A program made the translations under genes and the position numbers. Below the pieces are notes generated by a model. The model saw only the letters and a list, made by a program, of their open reading frames with translations, ran no database searches and had not been told where the DNA came from. Below, piece after piece: positions 44,344 to 55,100 of a stretch of 64,000 nucleotides of DNA. Source of the stretch: Dimorphilus gyrociliatus (Eukaryota > Annelida > Polychaeta > Dinophilidae); contig CAJFCJ010000002.1 of the NCBI GenBank assembly GCA_904063045.1, forward strand, positions 186,001-250,000. Reading direction: 5' to 3'. Within the stretch, counting starts at the first letter, position 1, and every line of letters starts with the position of its first letter.

Positions 44344-44700
44344 ATGTTCACGAAACGATCAGCACTAAGTGTTGCTCTTATTCTAAGTTCCCTAATCACA
44401 ACTCTCTCCTTCCAACTTGAGAGTTCTACACGATTTTGTCATCTTCAGTCTTACAGAATGAGTATAACGGACTCAACTTGTGAAAATAGTCGAATTATTT
44501 CATCATCTAAATGTGCTGGTGGCTGCTACTCTACTACAGATATTCTTAGCGAAAATCCGAGAGAATTATTCGAAGAATGTTCCTGCTGCGTGCCTTCTAA
44601 ACTATCTCATCAAATGGTTGAACTAGATTGTTATCCTCCTTATAAGAAAATGTTCAACATAACCATTATTGAAAAATGTTCATGCAGACACTGTGATTAA
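44344..44700 (+). CDS. Secreted cystine-knot (CTCK-type) hormone/growth-factor-like protein
   Basis: 118 aa from ATG 44344, chosen because it gives a good signal peptide (MFTKRSALSVALILSSLITTLS); another in-frame ATG lies at 44314. The mature part (~90 aa) has cysteine spacing of a C-terminal cystine knot: an early FCHL cysteine, a second CEN cysteine, KCAGGCYS (the C-x-G-x-C ring), ECSCC, LDC and a final CSCRHC. This layout is shared by bursicon, norrin, DAN-family BMP antagonists, glycoprotein hormone subunits and mucin/VWF ends. The double CxC ending and small size favour a stand-alone hormone or antagonist. Which branch it belongs to cannot be told by eye. It has no introns. Confidence 0.7.
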   Translation: MFTKRSALSVALILSSLITTLSFQLESSTRFCHLQSYRMSITDSTCENSRIISSSKCAGGCYSTTDILSENPRELFEECSCCVPSKLSHQMVELDCYPPYKKMFNITIIEKCSCRHCD

Positions 44701-44956
44701 TAGTATTTTAAGCATAAATTTCCAATAAAAAATTTTGAATTTAGCGCCACTTTTTGGCAAAACATCCTGTATTTATTTTTTATAATAGTTTGCTTGCTCG
44801 TTCATTTATTTGACTTCGAAATATTAAATCTTTATGAAAAATTATGTTTTAATAACGTTATATTATAAATTTTAACACTTTTCTCAATCTACCAAAGAAA
44901 AAGCGATACATTTCTCTTCTAGTTGTTAGCTTTAGAGTATTCACTGTATTATCGTA

Positions 44957-46213
44957 ATGAGGCCTTTGAGGATAAGATTACGAAATGTGATAATAGGTGG
45001 AGGAGCAATTCTGTTTGTAATAGCTGTATACTATTTTTCACATCGAAAGTCTCATCAGATTGAAATACCATCAGCAAAAGGCAGCAAAGATGGAATGACA
45101 AGTGCAATGATGTCAACTATTGTTAACCAGCCTTCGTTTCCCAATTACAATGTTCACATATTCTATTATCCCTGGTACGGCACCCCAGGAGTTGATAAAA
45201 AGTGGCTGCATTGGAATCATCCGTATTTAGAGCATTGGAACAAAATTGAGCAAAAAAAATGGCCAACAGGAAGACATTCTCCACCTGACGACCTGGGATC
45301 TACTTTTTATCCAAAGTTGGGGCCATATAGTTCGAAAAACGAAACAATAATTAACAATCATATGGAGCAAATCAAGAAAGCAGGAGTAGGCGTTCTTGTC
45401 CTTACTTGGTATCCCCCAGGCTCGTCTGATGAGAATGGTGCTCCTTTGGATCCTGTTACAATTCTAGTTTTAGATTCAGCTCACAAGCATGAACTAAAAG
45501 TCTGTTTTCATATAGAGCCATATCAAGGACGTAATGCTCAAAGCATGAACGTTAATATAAAATATATTATTGATAAATATGGAAAGCATCCTGCATTTTA
45601 TAGAAGGGTTGCAAAAGATGGTCGAGAATTACCAGTATATTATATTTATGACAGCTATAATATCCCTGCAGCGTCTTGGTCTCAATTATTGCGCCCTAAC
45701 TCTGGACTATCCTTAAGAGGAGGAAAATATGACGGTATATTTATAGGTTTGCTTGTAGAAGAAAAGCACAAAATAGACTTGATAGGAGCTGGTTTTGACG
45801 GGTTTTATACTTACTTTGCGTCTGATAAGTTCTCTTTTGGCTCTACGCTTTACAATTGGAAGAGCTTAGCTGAATATGCTCAAAGAAAAAATGTTCTGTT
45901 TATTCCTAGTGTGGGTCCAGGCTACAATGATCGCAAAGTTCGACCGTGGAATTATGTAAATAACAGAAATAGAGACAATGGCAAATATTACGAAAGATCT
46001 TTAAAAATGGCCTTTGAAATCAAGCCGTCAATTTTAAGTATTACATCCTTTAACGAATGGCATGAGGGTACCCAAATCGAGGAAGCTGTTCCTCATCTTG
46101 CCACTGGAGACGGAGGCTCTTATGATGATTATTCCCCAAATATGCCGGATTTTTATTTAACTCTTACCAGAACATGGCTTAGTTTGTCACCGGATTCGCT
46201 AAATCGACACTAG
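44957..46213 (+). CDS. MANEA: Glycoprotein endo-alpha-1,2-mannosidase (GH99)
   Basis: 418 aa, single exon. This Golgi enzyme cuts glucosylated mannose from N-glycans, a bypass of ER glucosidases. It is a type II membrane protein: short basic N-terminus, TM at about 11-28 (VIIGGGAILFVIAVYYF), stem, then the catalytic domain. Diagnostic stretches are VHIFYYPWYGTP near the start, GVLVLTWYPPG, FHIEPYQGRN and FNEWHEGTQIEEAVP, where E367 and E370 correspond to the catalytic Glu pair of human MANEA. An AATAAA at 46408-46413 is the likely poly(A) signal. Confidence 0.95.
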   Translation: MRPLRIRLRNVIIGGGAILFVIAVYYFSHRKSHQIEIPSAKGSKDGMTSAMMSTIVNQPSFPNYNVHIFYYPWYGTPGVDKKWLHWNHPYLEHWNKIEQKKWPTGRHSPPDDLGSTFYPKLGPYSSKNETIINNHMEQIKKAGVGVLVLTWYPPGSSDENGAPLDPVTILVLDSAHKHELKVCFHIEPYQGRNAQSMNVNIKYIIDKYGKHPAFYRRVAKDGRELPVYYIYDSYNIPAASWSQLLRPNSGLSLRGGKYDGIFIGLLVEEKHKIDLIGAGFDGFYTYFASDKFSFGSTLYNWKSLAEYAQRKNVLFIPSVGPGYNDRKVRPWNYVNNRNRDNGKYYERSLKMAFEIKPSILSITSFNEWHEGTQIEEAVPHLATGDGGSYDDYSPNMPDFYLTLTRTWLSLSPDSLNRH

Positions 46214-46572
46214 CGCAATCTGGTGGATTATGTTTACGATGTTGATGTAGGCCTATCTTGCACGTGACACGCATTGCTCGGTCTGTGTGCTTTTTTTGTT
46301 TTGTACAACAAAGTCAGGTATATGCTGTGTGACTGAACTTTTATTGTATCTATTTCTAAATTATTGCTTTATTCGTTATGTGAAAGTAAAAATCATCACA
46401 TTTAAGAAATAAAACTTGTACTATCAATTTGTATTAACTTTTTCTCTTCTCATACTAGACGCTTTTTATACTAAGATCGGGGTCAAACGGTCAAGCTTGG
46501 CTTTTTTATCTCGGATGTACAACTTGGAATATTTACACAATCGAATGAAAACTGTTAAGCTTAGAGACCAGT
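46214..46572. other. Intergenic, MANEA 3' flank
   Basis: 359 bp with the MANEA poly(A) signal (46408-46413) and presumably the promoter of the next plus-strand gene. Nothing else was seen. Confidence 0.4.
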
Positions 46573-46965
46573 ATGCACCGTCAATGTTCTGTTGAGGATC
46601 GCATACCATCTCCTCCTCTATGCCTACAAAATGGAACTCAGAGAATGGACAGTCCCAAATTAGATGAACCGATATCTAAGCTTGTTAAGTTAAAAACGGA
46701 CATGGTGAGTAATTCACAAGAGAATGTATTCATTCATGAATGATTTAACTCTTATCAGATGTTTTTCTTTATTTTAAATATTAATCAGATGCAACTTCGA
46801 CTGTTGGACAAGGAGATTCTCGGACGGTTGATGCAAGCATACAATATTATATTACAACTTAAATCAAATTCCGTGGGAAATAAGTCGATCGAAGAAGTTG
46901 ACGAAGAGGCCTATTTGCAGCCTTTAAAATGTGTTCATCAGAATCATGTTTATGCAAACATTTAG
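46573..46965 (+). CDS. Small LURAP1-like leucine-rich adaptor
   Basis: Two exons: 46573-46704 and 46789-46965 (84-bp intron, phase 0), giving 102 aa. The core LDEPISKLVKLKTDM joined to QLRLLDKEILGRLMQAYN is a helical segment with the spacing I-x-x-L-x-x-L-K...L-R-x-L-D-x-x-I-L-x-x-L, as at the start of LURAP1/LURAP1L, adaptors that link MRCK kinases to myosin 18A or NF-kB signalling. The vertebrate C-terminal half is missing. A second acceptor (46758) would add 10 in-frame residues (MFFFILNINQ). The gene ends 98 bp from the convergent ABT1 gene. The assignment is tentative. Confidence 0.5.
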
Positions 46966-47063
46966 TTAACGGTTAAGTTTCAATACTAATCTCGTATTAA
47001 TTAGATATATTAAGTAATCTGTTTCGATATATACATTAACAATCATAAGCTGAAAATATATTG

Positions 47064-47820
47064 TTACAGCCCCCCCGAAAAGATAGATTTCATCAACTCG
47101 GTATTCTCTGAAGCAGCAAGACTATCCTTTTTCTTTTTTGTTCTTTTATGCTTTTCAGAGGATAGAATTTCTGTTTCTGTTTCTTTTTGACTAAATGTCC
47201 ACTCTCTTTCTTCAAGATTAGTTTTAACTTTTTTCCGCTTCAACATTTTACTTTTTTCTACATTATCCTTGAAGAAACTAGCAACTTTTTTAGCTTGAGA
47301 GACTTCTGTGCGCATTCTTTGCTGGTGAACAGCTTTCTCATATGCCAACCTTTCATTTAAATGTGTCCACTTAAATTTCGGCAAGTATTTTAAATTCCAA
47401 ATTTCATCACGCCATTTTAAGTGACGTTTACCACCGATTATTTGATTATTTAGGGAGACTGCAACTCGTTTGGCTAATTTTTTATCTGCAAATTCTATCC
47501 AGCCTTCATTGAATCGTTTACTTTTTCTTTGTGAAATCCTTCGTTCTGAAAGAGTTGGTCAGTTATATTACTATGTTGTTTAGGGAAAAGAGAATTAAAC
47601 TTTTCTTACCATCTGCTTGAAGAAATATTCTTCCAATTTCTCCGTAGGATGAGAATAAGTCTCTTATAACTTTTACTGTCATATTTGAGGGTACTCTACT
47701 CATATATAAAATCCCTGCATTTGAGTCATCAACCAATTTCAATTTTTTTCTCTTCGATTTTGGCGGTTCTAATTCCAACTCTTCACTTTCTTCGCTACTT
47801 TTCACATCATTATCGCTCAT
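47064..47820 (-). CDS. ABT1: Ribosome biogenesis factor ABT1 / Esf2
   Basis: Two exons: 47820-47610 and 47545-47064 (64-bp intron, phase 1), giving 230 aa. Esf2/ABT1 is a nucleolar RNA-binding protein of the small-subunit processome that stimulates the helicase Dbp8. It has an acidic/basic N-terminus, then an RRM beginning GILYMSRVPSNMTVKVIRDLFSSYGEIGRIF, continuing across the intron (NEGWIEFADKKLAKRVAVSLNN), then the family-specific DEIWNLKYLPKFKWTHLNERLAYE and a Lys-rich C-terminus. The ATG at 47820 (MSDND) is preferred over an in-frame upstream one. Confidence 0.94.
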
Positions 47821-48214
47821 TGTAGAATTTCTTTGAAAATTTTCAAACAGATTAGATAAGCTATAATCACACAATTTTATATTATGCTACTTATAACAAA
47901 ATAAAAGTTTAATTAAATTATAACTTACAAGTTATGGTCACTTTTCCAATGATATTTCTTAATTTGAACTAAAGACAACGAGAACAACTGGATACTGCGA
48001 ATCGAATCGAACAGTTTTCAATAATCGTCATATGTAAACACTTCCGTTTCCTGTCATTCTGCGATAGCGAAAAAACTCGCTGCCGATTGTGCTACAGGAT
48101 AATAGCTATTTTGAAAAACGCTGTACATCTTTATTTTTCTAGAGTGTATTATATATTAGTTGATTAATTAAATTATTATTCGTTTGTTAAAGAGCCTTTT
48201 CAACATTAAACAAT
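47821..48214. other. Divergent promoter, ABT1 / TOPORS
   Basis: 394 bp between head-to-head genes. An in-frame extension of the ABT1 frame runs to about 47874 but is probably 5' UTR. No sharp motif. Confidence 0.4.
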
Positions 48215-50179
48215 ATGTCGAGACGTTCAGTCAGACTGAAAGCGAAAATGGAGGAGAGATTGTCACCTCGACCAAAAAGTCCAAAGAACTGTTCAATTTG
48301 TCTAGGAGAGACAGAAAATAAATGTTTTACAGACGAGTGCTCTCATGAGTTTTGCTTTGTCTGTCTTATGGAATGGAGCAAAGTCAAAGCAGAGTGTCCT
48401 CTGTGCAAAAGAAAATTTAAGAAAATAATGTATAATATTCGCTCCTATTCTGATTGTGACGAGTATATAGTGCCTGTGATTGATAGATCTGATCCTATAG
48501 GAATAGAACCGACCTTAAGTTCGATCAATCCTCTCACTTATTTCGGGGCGTTTCGCCATAGACATGCCCGTTTACCAAACAGGGAAACACTAACTCCAGG
48601 ATTCCGAGAACCAGTTATAGATTCACATCTTAGCAGGCTACATGAGTCGTTTATGGTTGGATCTCTTCGTTTTAAGAGGCACATGAATAGTAGATGGAGG
48701 AACTCTGAGTCATTTAGAGAGAGTTCGACATCATCCAGAGAGTTAAGCGAATGGGTACGACGAGAGTTACTTAATATTTTTACGAGTTCTGGTAGATATA
48801 GCTCCCTTCATTCAAGTTTTGAGGAGATAGTTTCACAGGTCCTTGATGCAATAGATAGACATCCAGTAGATTCCATTCCATTGAGGAATATGCTCCAAGT
48901 TCATTTGGGCAATGGAACGGACGAATTTATTTTCAAATTAAGATACCATGCACCTCGTGGTCACTCAAGCCGTAACTGTTTCAGTAACCTAAATAACGGA
49001 GACGATGATGTTGTTGTTCTTAATGATAATTCTTTGACCGTAAATACTGAATCAAACAGCCGCCGTAGAAAACGACCTGCACAAAAACGAACATCTCGAG
49101 CAGTGAATTTACCATCATTCTCTCTGGATTCAAGTTCTGACAACGAAATTAATCCTCATTTTCAACGTTCCACAAAAAGTAATCGAGCTTCTTCATCCTC
49201 AATAGAATGCCTAGGATCTTCAGACGACAGTGGAATTATGGATGATAGAACACCTGCTGCAGTATTTCAGGGAAGATCCAGACCAAAGCGTCGAACCAGT
49301 TACATAAACAGGATGTTATCTAGAACATCAGCGAATCCACCTTCTAGATGGTTTCCTCATTATTCTATTGGTTTACGAAGAAGCTCACCTGTTATAAGTT
49401 TACGTTCTACTTCATTAGGAGATGTAGAGGCCGCTGATGATGAAGTACAGATTATCTCGTCAAAAGCAGCTGAAGTAGAATGTATTAATTTGGTTGATGA
49501 GACATCTAATTTTTCAAATGAACAAAACGGTGAATCAAATGAAATCAGTGTTGGAATTGAAAGAAGAAAAAGAAAAAGATCCCAGTCGTTCAGACGTAAA
49601 GATTTTAGTAATAAAAAGTTTAATGCAAAAGAACCTTCCTCCAGTAATAGTAGAGATAATGAAAATATGGAATTTGAAAGTTGGCTCTCAGCTGTTGAAA
49701 GGGTTGATCGAACTTCTAGACAAAATAGTCGAAGGAATAGTGCTGAAGATATTCGAAACCAAGATGAATCTGTATCAGAAAATAGGAAAGAATCACCAGC
49801 AAAGAGGAAAAAAGGGAGTTTGAGAAAAGATTCAGCTCGATTAAATAGGACAGTTTTCAACGATGATATCAACATGATGGAATGGAAGAAGGATTACGAA
49901 AAGCGGAGGAAAAATGACACATATTTTCCGTTTGAAAAGAATATGAAAATATTTGCTGACGATACGAGTGACGATGATGATGAGAATTTCGTAAGTTTTT
50001 CACTTGAATTCATTTATTAGCTGCTAACTTTCGTTATCATACAGGAACGAGCACGTGCTATGTCAATGGTGTATAACAGGCCTAAAGAAAAGAAGTCTCC
50101 CTCTGATCAAGAAGAAGATGCCAGTACAAGTGGCAGTAGTTGCGGGGGAACAAGTAGTAGCTCAACTAATGACAGCTGA
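48215..50179 (+). CDS. TOPORS: E3 ubiquitin/SUMO ligase TOPORS
   Basis: Two exons: 48215-49990 and 50045-50179 (54-bp intron, phase 0), giving 636 aa. TOPORS binds topoisomerase I and p53 and acts as a RING ubiquitin and SUMO ligase. The RING finger (26-64) is C3HC4 with C26, C29, C42, H44, C47, C50, C61 and C64. It is followed by the TOPORS-specific segment (KKIMYNIRSYSDCDEYIV and the LLNIFTSSGRYSSL region), then a long Ser/Arg-rich disordered part with acidic (VVVLNDN, VECINLVDE) patches that look like SUMO-interacting motifs. The second exon adds a Ser/Gly-rich end. It is shorter than human TOPORS (1,045 aa), mainly in the RS region. Confidence 0.88.
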
Positions 50180-50516
50180 TTAATTTCACAAAACTTTGGA
50201 CTTAATTGTCTAAGTTGTCTAGCTTGTAGGAGAAAGTACATTAATGTTTTGAATAGTTATATTTAAGACGATTACAAAAAATATTCAGATTCGTTGAATT
50301 TTTTTATCAAGAAATTTTTCATACAAATTTTCGTATGATGGTGATGCAATTGGAAAATGATTTTGTGTTAATGTAATGTTAAGAACAAAATTTGCTGTCT
50401 GCTAAAGGAATATAGATGGCGTTGTATGTATATTTCATGCCAACTTTTGGAATAAAATAATAATTATGTATAAAAGTTTTCAAGAGTACAAACATTCTCA
50501 ATACCAAAAAAAAAAC
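50180..50516. other. Intergenic, TOPORS to ITPA
   Basis: 337 bp AT-rich region with an AATAAA near 50452, just upstream of the next gene and possibly the TOPORS poly(A) signal. Confidence 0.4.
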
Positions 50517-51074
50517 ATGTCATCGAAGCCTATTACACTCGTTACGGGAAATGCTAATAAATTGAAGGAAATCATTAAAATATTAGGTTCAGATTTTCCT
50601 AGACAGATTATTAGTAAGGACATAGATCTTTTGGAAATTCAAGGGTCACCAGATGAAGTCGCCACTGCAAAGTGCAAAGAGGCGGCTAAAGTAATTAACG
50701 GGCCTGTATTGGTTGAAGATACAGCCCTATGTATGAAATCTTTGAACGATTTGCCAGGCGTGTATATAAAATGGTTTTTAAAGGCTCTCACTGCAGAAAA
50801 TTTACATAAACTGTTAGCTGGCTTTGAAGATAAGTCAACTTACGCCTTATGTACATTCGCCTATTGCGAGAAAGATGGTGAAGAAGTGAAAATTTTTAGA
50901 GGAAAGACACCTGGAATGATCGTTGAGGCGAGAGGACCAAGACAATTCGGCTGGGATCCCTGCTTTCTACCTGATGGCTTTGATAAGACTTACGCTGAAC
51001 TAGATTCTGATGTAAAAAATTCAATATCACATAGAAGAAGGGCTTTAGAAGAATTAAAAGCTTATTTTTCCTAA
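50517..51074 (+). CDS. ITPA: Inosine triphosphate pyrophosphatase
   Basis: 185 aa, single exon. It hydrolyses ITP, dITP and XTP to monophosphates, cleaning the nucleotide pool. Signatures: TLVTGNANKLKEI (substrate-binding start), VEDTALCMKSLNDLPGVYIKWFL, AGFEDKSTYALCTFAYC, RGPRQFGWDPCFLPDGF and SHRRRALEEL near the end. Length and ends match the family from MSSKP at 50517; an in-frame ATG at 50466 would add 17 polar residues and is less likely. Confidence 0.96.
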   Translation: MSSKPITLVTGNANKLKEIIKILGSDFPRQIISKDIDLLEIQGSPDEVATAKCKEAAKVINGPVLVEDTALCMKSLNDLPGVYIKWFLKALTAENLHKLLAGFEDKSTYALCTFAYCEKDGEEVKIFRGKTPGMIVEARGPRQFGWDPCFLPDGFDKTYAELDSDVKNSISHRRRALEELKAYFS

Positions 51075-52104
51075 GCAAAAAATAACTAAAGTATGCAAAT
51101 TTCATTTAAAATAGAATACAATAACTTCATACAGATAAAATTTAACATAGACAGTATTTATATGTAAATGTACAATATTACATACACAAATACATACAAG
51201 ACATATGTAATAATTAGTATAATAATTCATTTTTTAGTGTGTTTTATAATTTACATACGACAAAAATTTAATACTTGTTTGTTTTTATAACTAGAATAAA
51301 AAAAAGAAACAGAAAACAAAATAACAAACCATTTAAAGCTTCACTAAGAAAAAAAAGAAAATAATACCATTAGTAATTTGATTGAGTAGAGTTAATACTA
51401 ATCATAATAATCATACGAAAAACATCATCTTTCAATATGATTCTTTAGATAAAAAATAAAGATTTATATTAAAATTGTAGCCAAGCATATTTTCACAACC
51501 TTTTTGAGGTAAAAGTTCATTTGATTTTAATAAAATAACAAGTTTTTCTTTTTGGTTTTCGGGAAGATCTTGTTTTTTTTAAATGCGTTAGTTAAACAGA
51601 AAGAGTGAGGAGAGATTAGAGTCTATTATGATCTTTCGGGTATAGGTAACGGAAGGTTGAAAATTATAGGAGGGATTATTGATATTTACTAGCGATTATG
51701 ATACTTTCATTGCATCGGTCGGTTATTTAATAGACAAGTATTATACTTTGTACTTGATCCTTTTAGCACGGGGCGTATAATTATAAATAAAACGATAGTA
51801 TTTTAGGTAAAGCTATGACCGTATCGTTTTGTAAATGCATCTTTTATCAGCATACGATGTTTAACTGACCAGCGATAACTTTTTAGTTAGAGTTAGAATT
51901 TGAAATTGAAATTACAATTACACAAACCAATAGTATAATACCAACAATTTTACAGCTGGAAAATGAAAATTTTCCAGTAAATATTAATAATCCCTGTAAC
52001 GTTCCTTTGTTACCTTCCGAGTTTCAATGACTGTAAAATCTTTCCCCGTCAATATAAAAAAAGTAAAAAACAATATTCAACATATTATGTCTTGTTTTTT
52101 TTAA
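51075..52104. other. Convergent 3' intergenic region, ITPA / LRP1
   Basis: 1.03 kb AT-rich; AATAAA at 51295-51300 may serve ITPA. No coding frame or RNA gene was recognised. It presumably contains the LRP1 3' UTR. Confidence 0.45.
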
Positions 52105-55100
52105 TTAATCAGAGCCCAGCAGTAATTCCTTTCCTTCAGATTCCTTCATGTCTCCCATACTTGGAGTTAATTGTGCACCGTATAAAGGATTTGCAAAACT
52201 ATTTGTCTGGAATTTTGAAAAATAGTAAAAATGTTATATTGTCTAAAAGTCTTTAAAAATATATATATTAGTATATAATTTATATTTACTGGATCGTCTG
52301 CTTTGTCTTGAAAAGGTGCTCCTTCGTCGAATGTTGGCTCATCCAGTTCATCTCTTCTAAACATTGGATTCGTTATTTCAATAGGTCCATCGTGTTGACA
52401 GTATTTATTGTTGTAATTTCTGAAAAATGAATGATTAATAATTATATCCCTTAAACAATTGTAAGAAGGTATACTTTTTGCATCTTTTCAAAAATATTCC
52501 AATAGCTATAATACAAATACCCAGAACAACTACAACGGGAACAATGATGATCGTAGCGGAAACACCTGAAAAGATAAGACACAGTGTGAAATAAAAAGTT
52601 TATTGGTTGTTTGCTAATCAGACAACTTACGTTTAGTATCACCCTTGATTTGTTTATTACAGTTGTTTCCTGTTCCATTTTTGCACGTAATAGTAGATTT
52701 ATTAATTTCGCATTGGCTACCTGTGAAATTTTTCGTGCACATGCACCAAGTTGAGGTCTCATTTGATTTACAAACTCCTTCATTTAAGCAAGAGCATTTA
52801 GAAATATTTTTGCCTATTTCGCAATATTCTCCCGAGTAGCCAGGCAAACAATTGCATTGAATTTTATCTTTTATAAAATCGAAATTTAAAGTTTTAGCTC
52901 CAGCAGTACAATTACATCGATTATCAATCGAACAAATTATTCCCGATTTTGAACAATTGCATAGTTTAGTATCTATTGAGCAAACGCCCACTGAGCATAT
53001 AGATTTCTTATTATATGTGCATAAAGGAACGCAACCGAACTCTTTATGAGAGTAATGCTCTCCGCATTTGCAAGTTGTTCCTCCTTCAAATTTTTCGCAT
53101 TCATTCTCACATTTATGAGATGAACATTTAGTTCTACAATTCGTCGATGGATCAAAACCTTTAGGACATTTGCAACGAGTAACATTATTAGAATCAAGGT
53201 AACACTGTCCACCATTGGCGCATCGGTAGCATGCAGCATAATCACATTTTTCTCCTTCCCAACCAATATCGCATTTGCATTTATTATTCTGACATTTTCC
53301 ATTTTTACAATAGATATTTTCGCATTTTTCACTTTTTAACCTACAATAAGGACCCTCAAAACCAGGTAGGCATCTAAATTTCAATATCTAATTAGATTCA
53401 AGTTTATATTATAAATATATCTGACAACTTACTTGCATTTACATTTACTATTTCCAATTTTATCGCAAGTTCCTCCATTTTCGCATTCGGCTGTCTCGTC
53501 GAAATGGTCATCGCAACTTTGACCTTTTTCTTTTTATTAAAAGTATAATTAAAGATTGAAGGGAGAGTATATTCTTTAAGCTTACCTATTCTTCTGATTT
53601 TATGACCGGGACATAGGCAAGATGTTTTATTATGACTTATAACGCACATACTGTTCAGTCCCAATCCACAGAAGCAAGCTAAAACAAAACCATTACTTAA
53701 AATTCTTTATGATAAAAAATTCATCATTTTATCTTACGTTGTTTAAACTTATATAATCCCTCCAACGTACTCAGAACACTAACAGATGCTACTTGAGAGA
53801 GCTTATTATTTGAATAAATTGGTGGGGGAAACACTCCATTCTCTACGGTTGAGAGTGTGTCATCAATCATATCAATAGGATGGTCATAGGCAACTTTCTT
53901 TAATGCAAACACCTTTCCTTGAAGATGAGCGATTAGGAAAATTGCTGTCTCATAAATCTCTATTTTATAAGGTGATAAATTAGAATGATGGTTAAACTTC
54001 CATGCAATATAATGCTCAATTTTATCCTTTGAAATACTGTCAACATTTATAAATTCGATAGTTTTCCTTCTCATATCAACCCAGTATATCCTATTAGACC
54101 ACATGTCATATTTAACGTCAGTAGGGGTTCCCATGTCAGTCCAAATTGTCTTTTCATTTGTTCCATCTAAATAAGCCATAGCTAATCTAGGTTTGTCTGC
54201 TTCTATCCAATAAATGTGCCTGTAACTTGACTTTGTATTTAGCGAAATAGCTACAGGACGATTTCTTAAGTATAATATGGTAGTTATATTTGAACCAAAA
54301 AATGTGCAAAATCTTATTGAATGCCCTTTTAGAGAAGACGTAAAATAGATACGTCTCTGAGAGAAATCCAGAGCAAAGTGATCAATTTCTTGAAATTGCT
54401 GATAAAAGAAACAATAGTTAAAACAATAATCAAGATAAATAACAACTAAAAGGTTTACATTAACTATCGTATGAAATCCCGTTGTAAGGTTAATTCTGTC
54501 AAAAGAGCTTGTTCGAAAGTCTTTTCGTAGGATGACAGAACCATTTTTAGTTTCAGCACTAGCAAACAATATTGCCAACATTGAATGTTCATAATAGATT
54601 TGAATTGAGCGAAAGTTGATGGTTAATTGGGTCTAAAAGTAAATTAATACAAAAAATATTATCCTTTCATTTATCATTTTAAGTTTCTTATCCCTTACTT
54701 TAAATTTATTAGGACTCTTATCAAAATCTTCGATAACATGAACTTCATTCTTTATACCCAAGAGTAGACGAGTCTTTTGATGAGTTTTAGCCTTACATGA
54801 ATGCTGTTTTCTTTCGTAAAGTGAATTAGAAATACAGGAACAACTATGAGTGCGCTTTGAAGGATTATCAATACATAAATGATCGCATAAAGTTGGATTT
54901 TTAGCACATCCTAAAAAATATTTTGTTGGTTTCATGAACGACATTTCGACTTTTTATAAAATTGAATAGTTACCGCAATATTGACTGTTATTGGCGCTGC
55001 ATACATGATTTTCTTGACAAGATGGATCCATGCTTAGGCATTTCCCATTCATACATACAGGGAAATCTGCTCCGCAAGTTTTAGTTTCAGCACAAAATAT

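Noticed and set aside
49360-49875. 171-codon minus frame
   Set aside because: Antisense shadow of the Ser/Arg-rich part of TOPORS.
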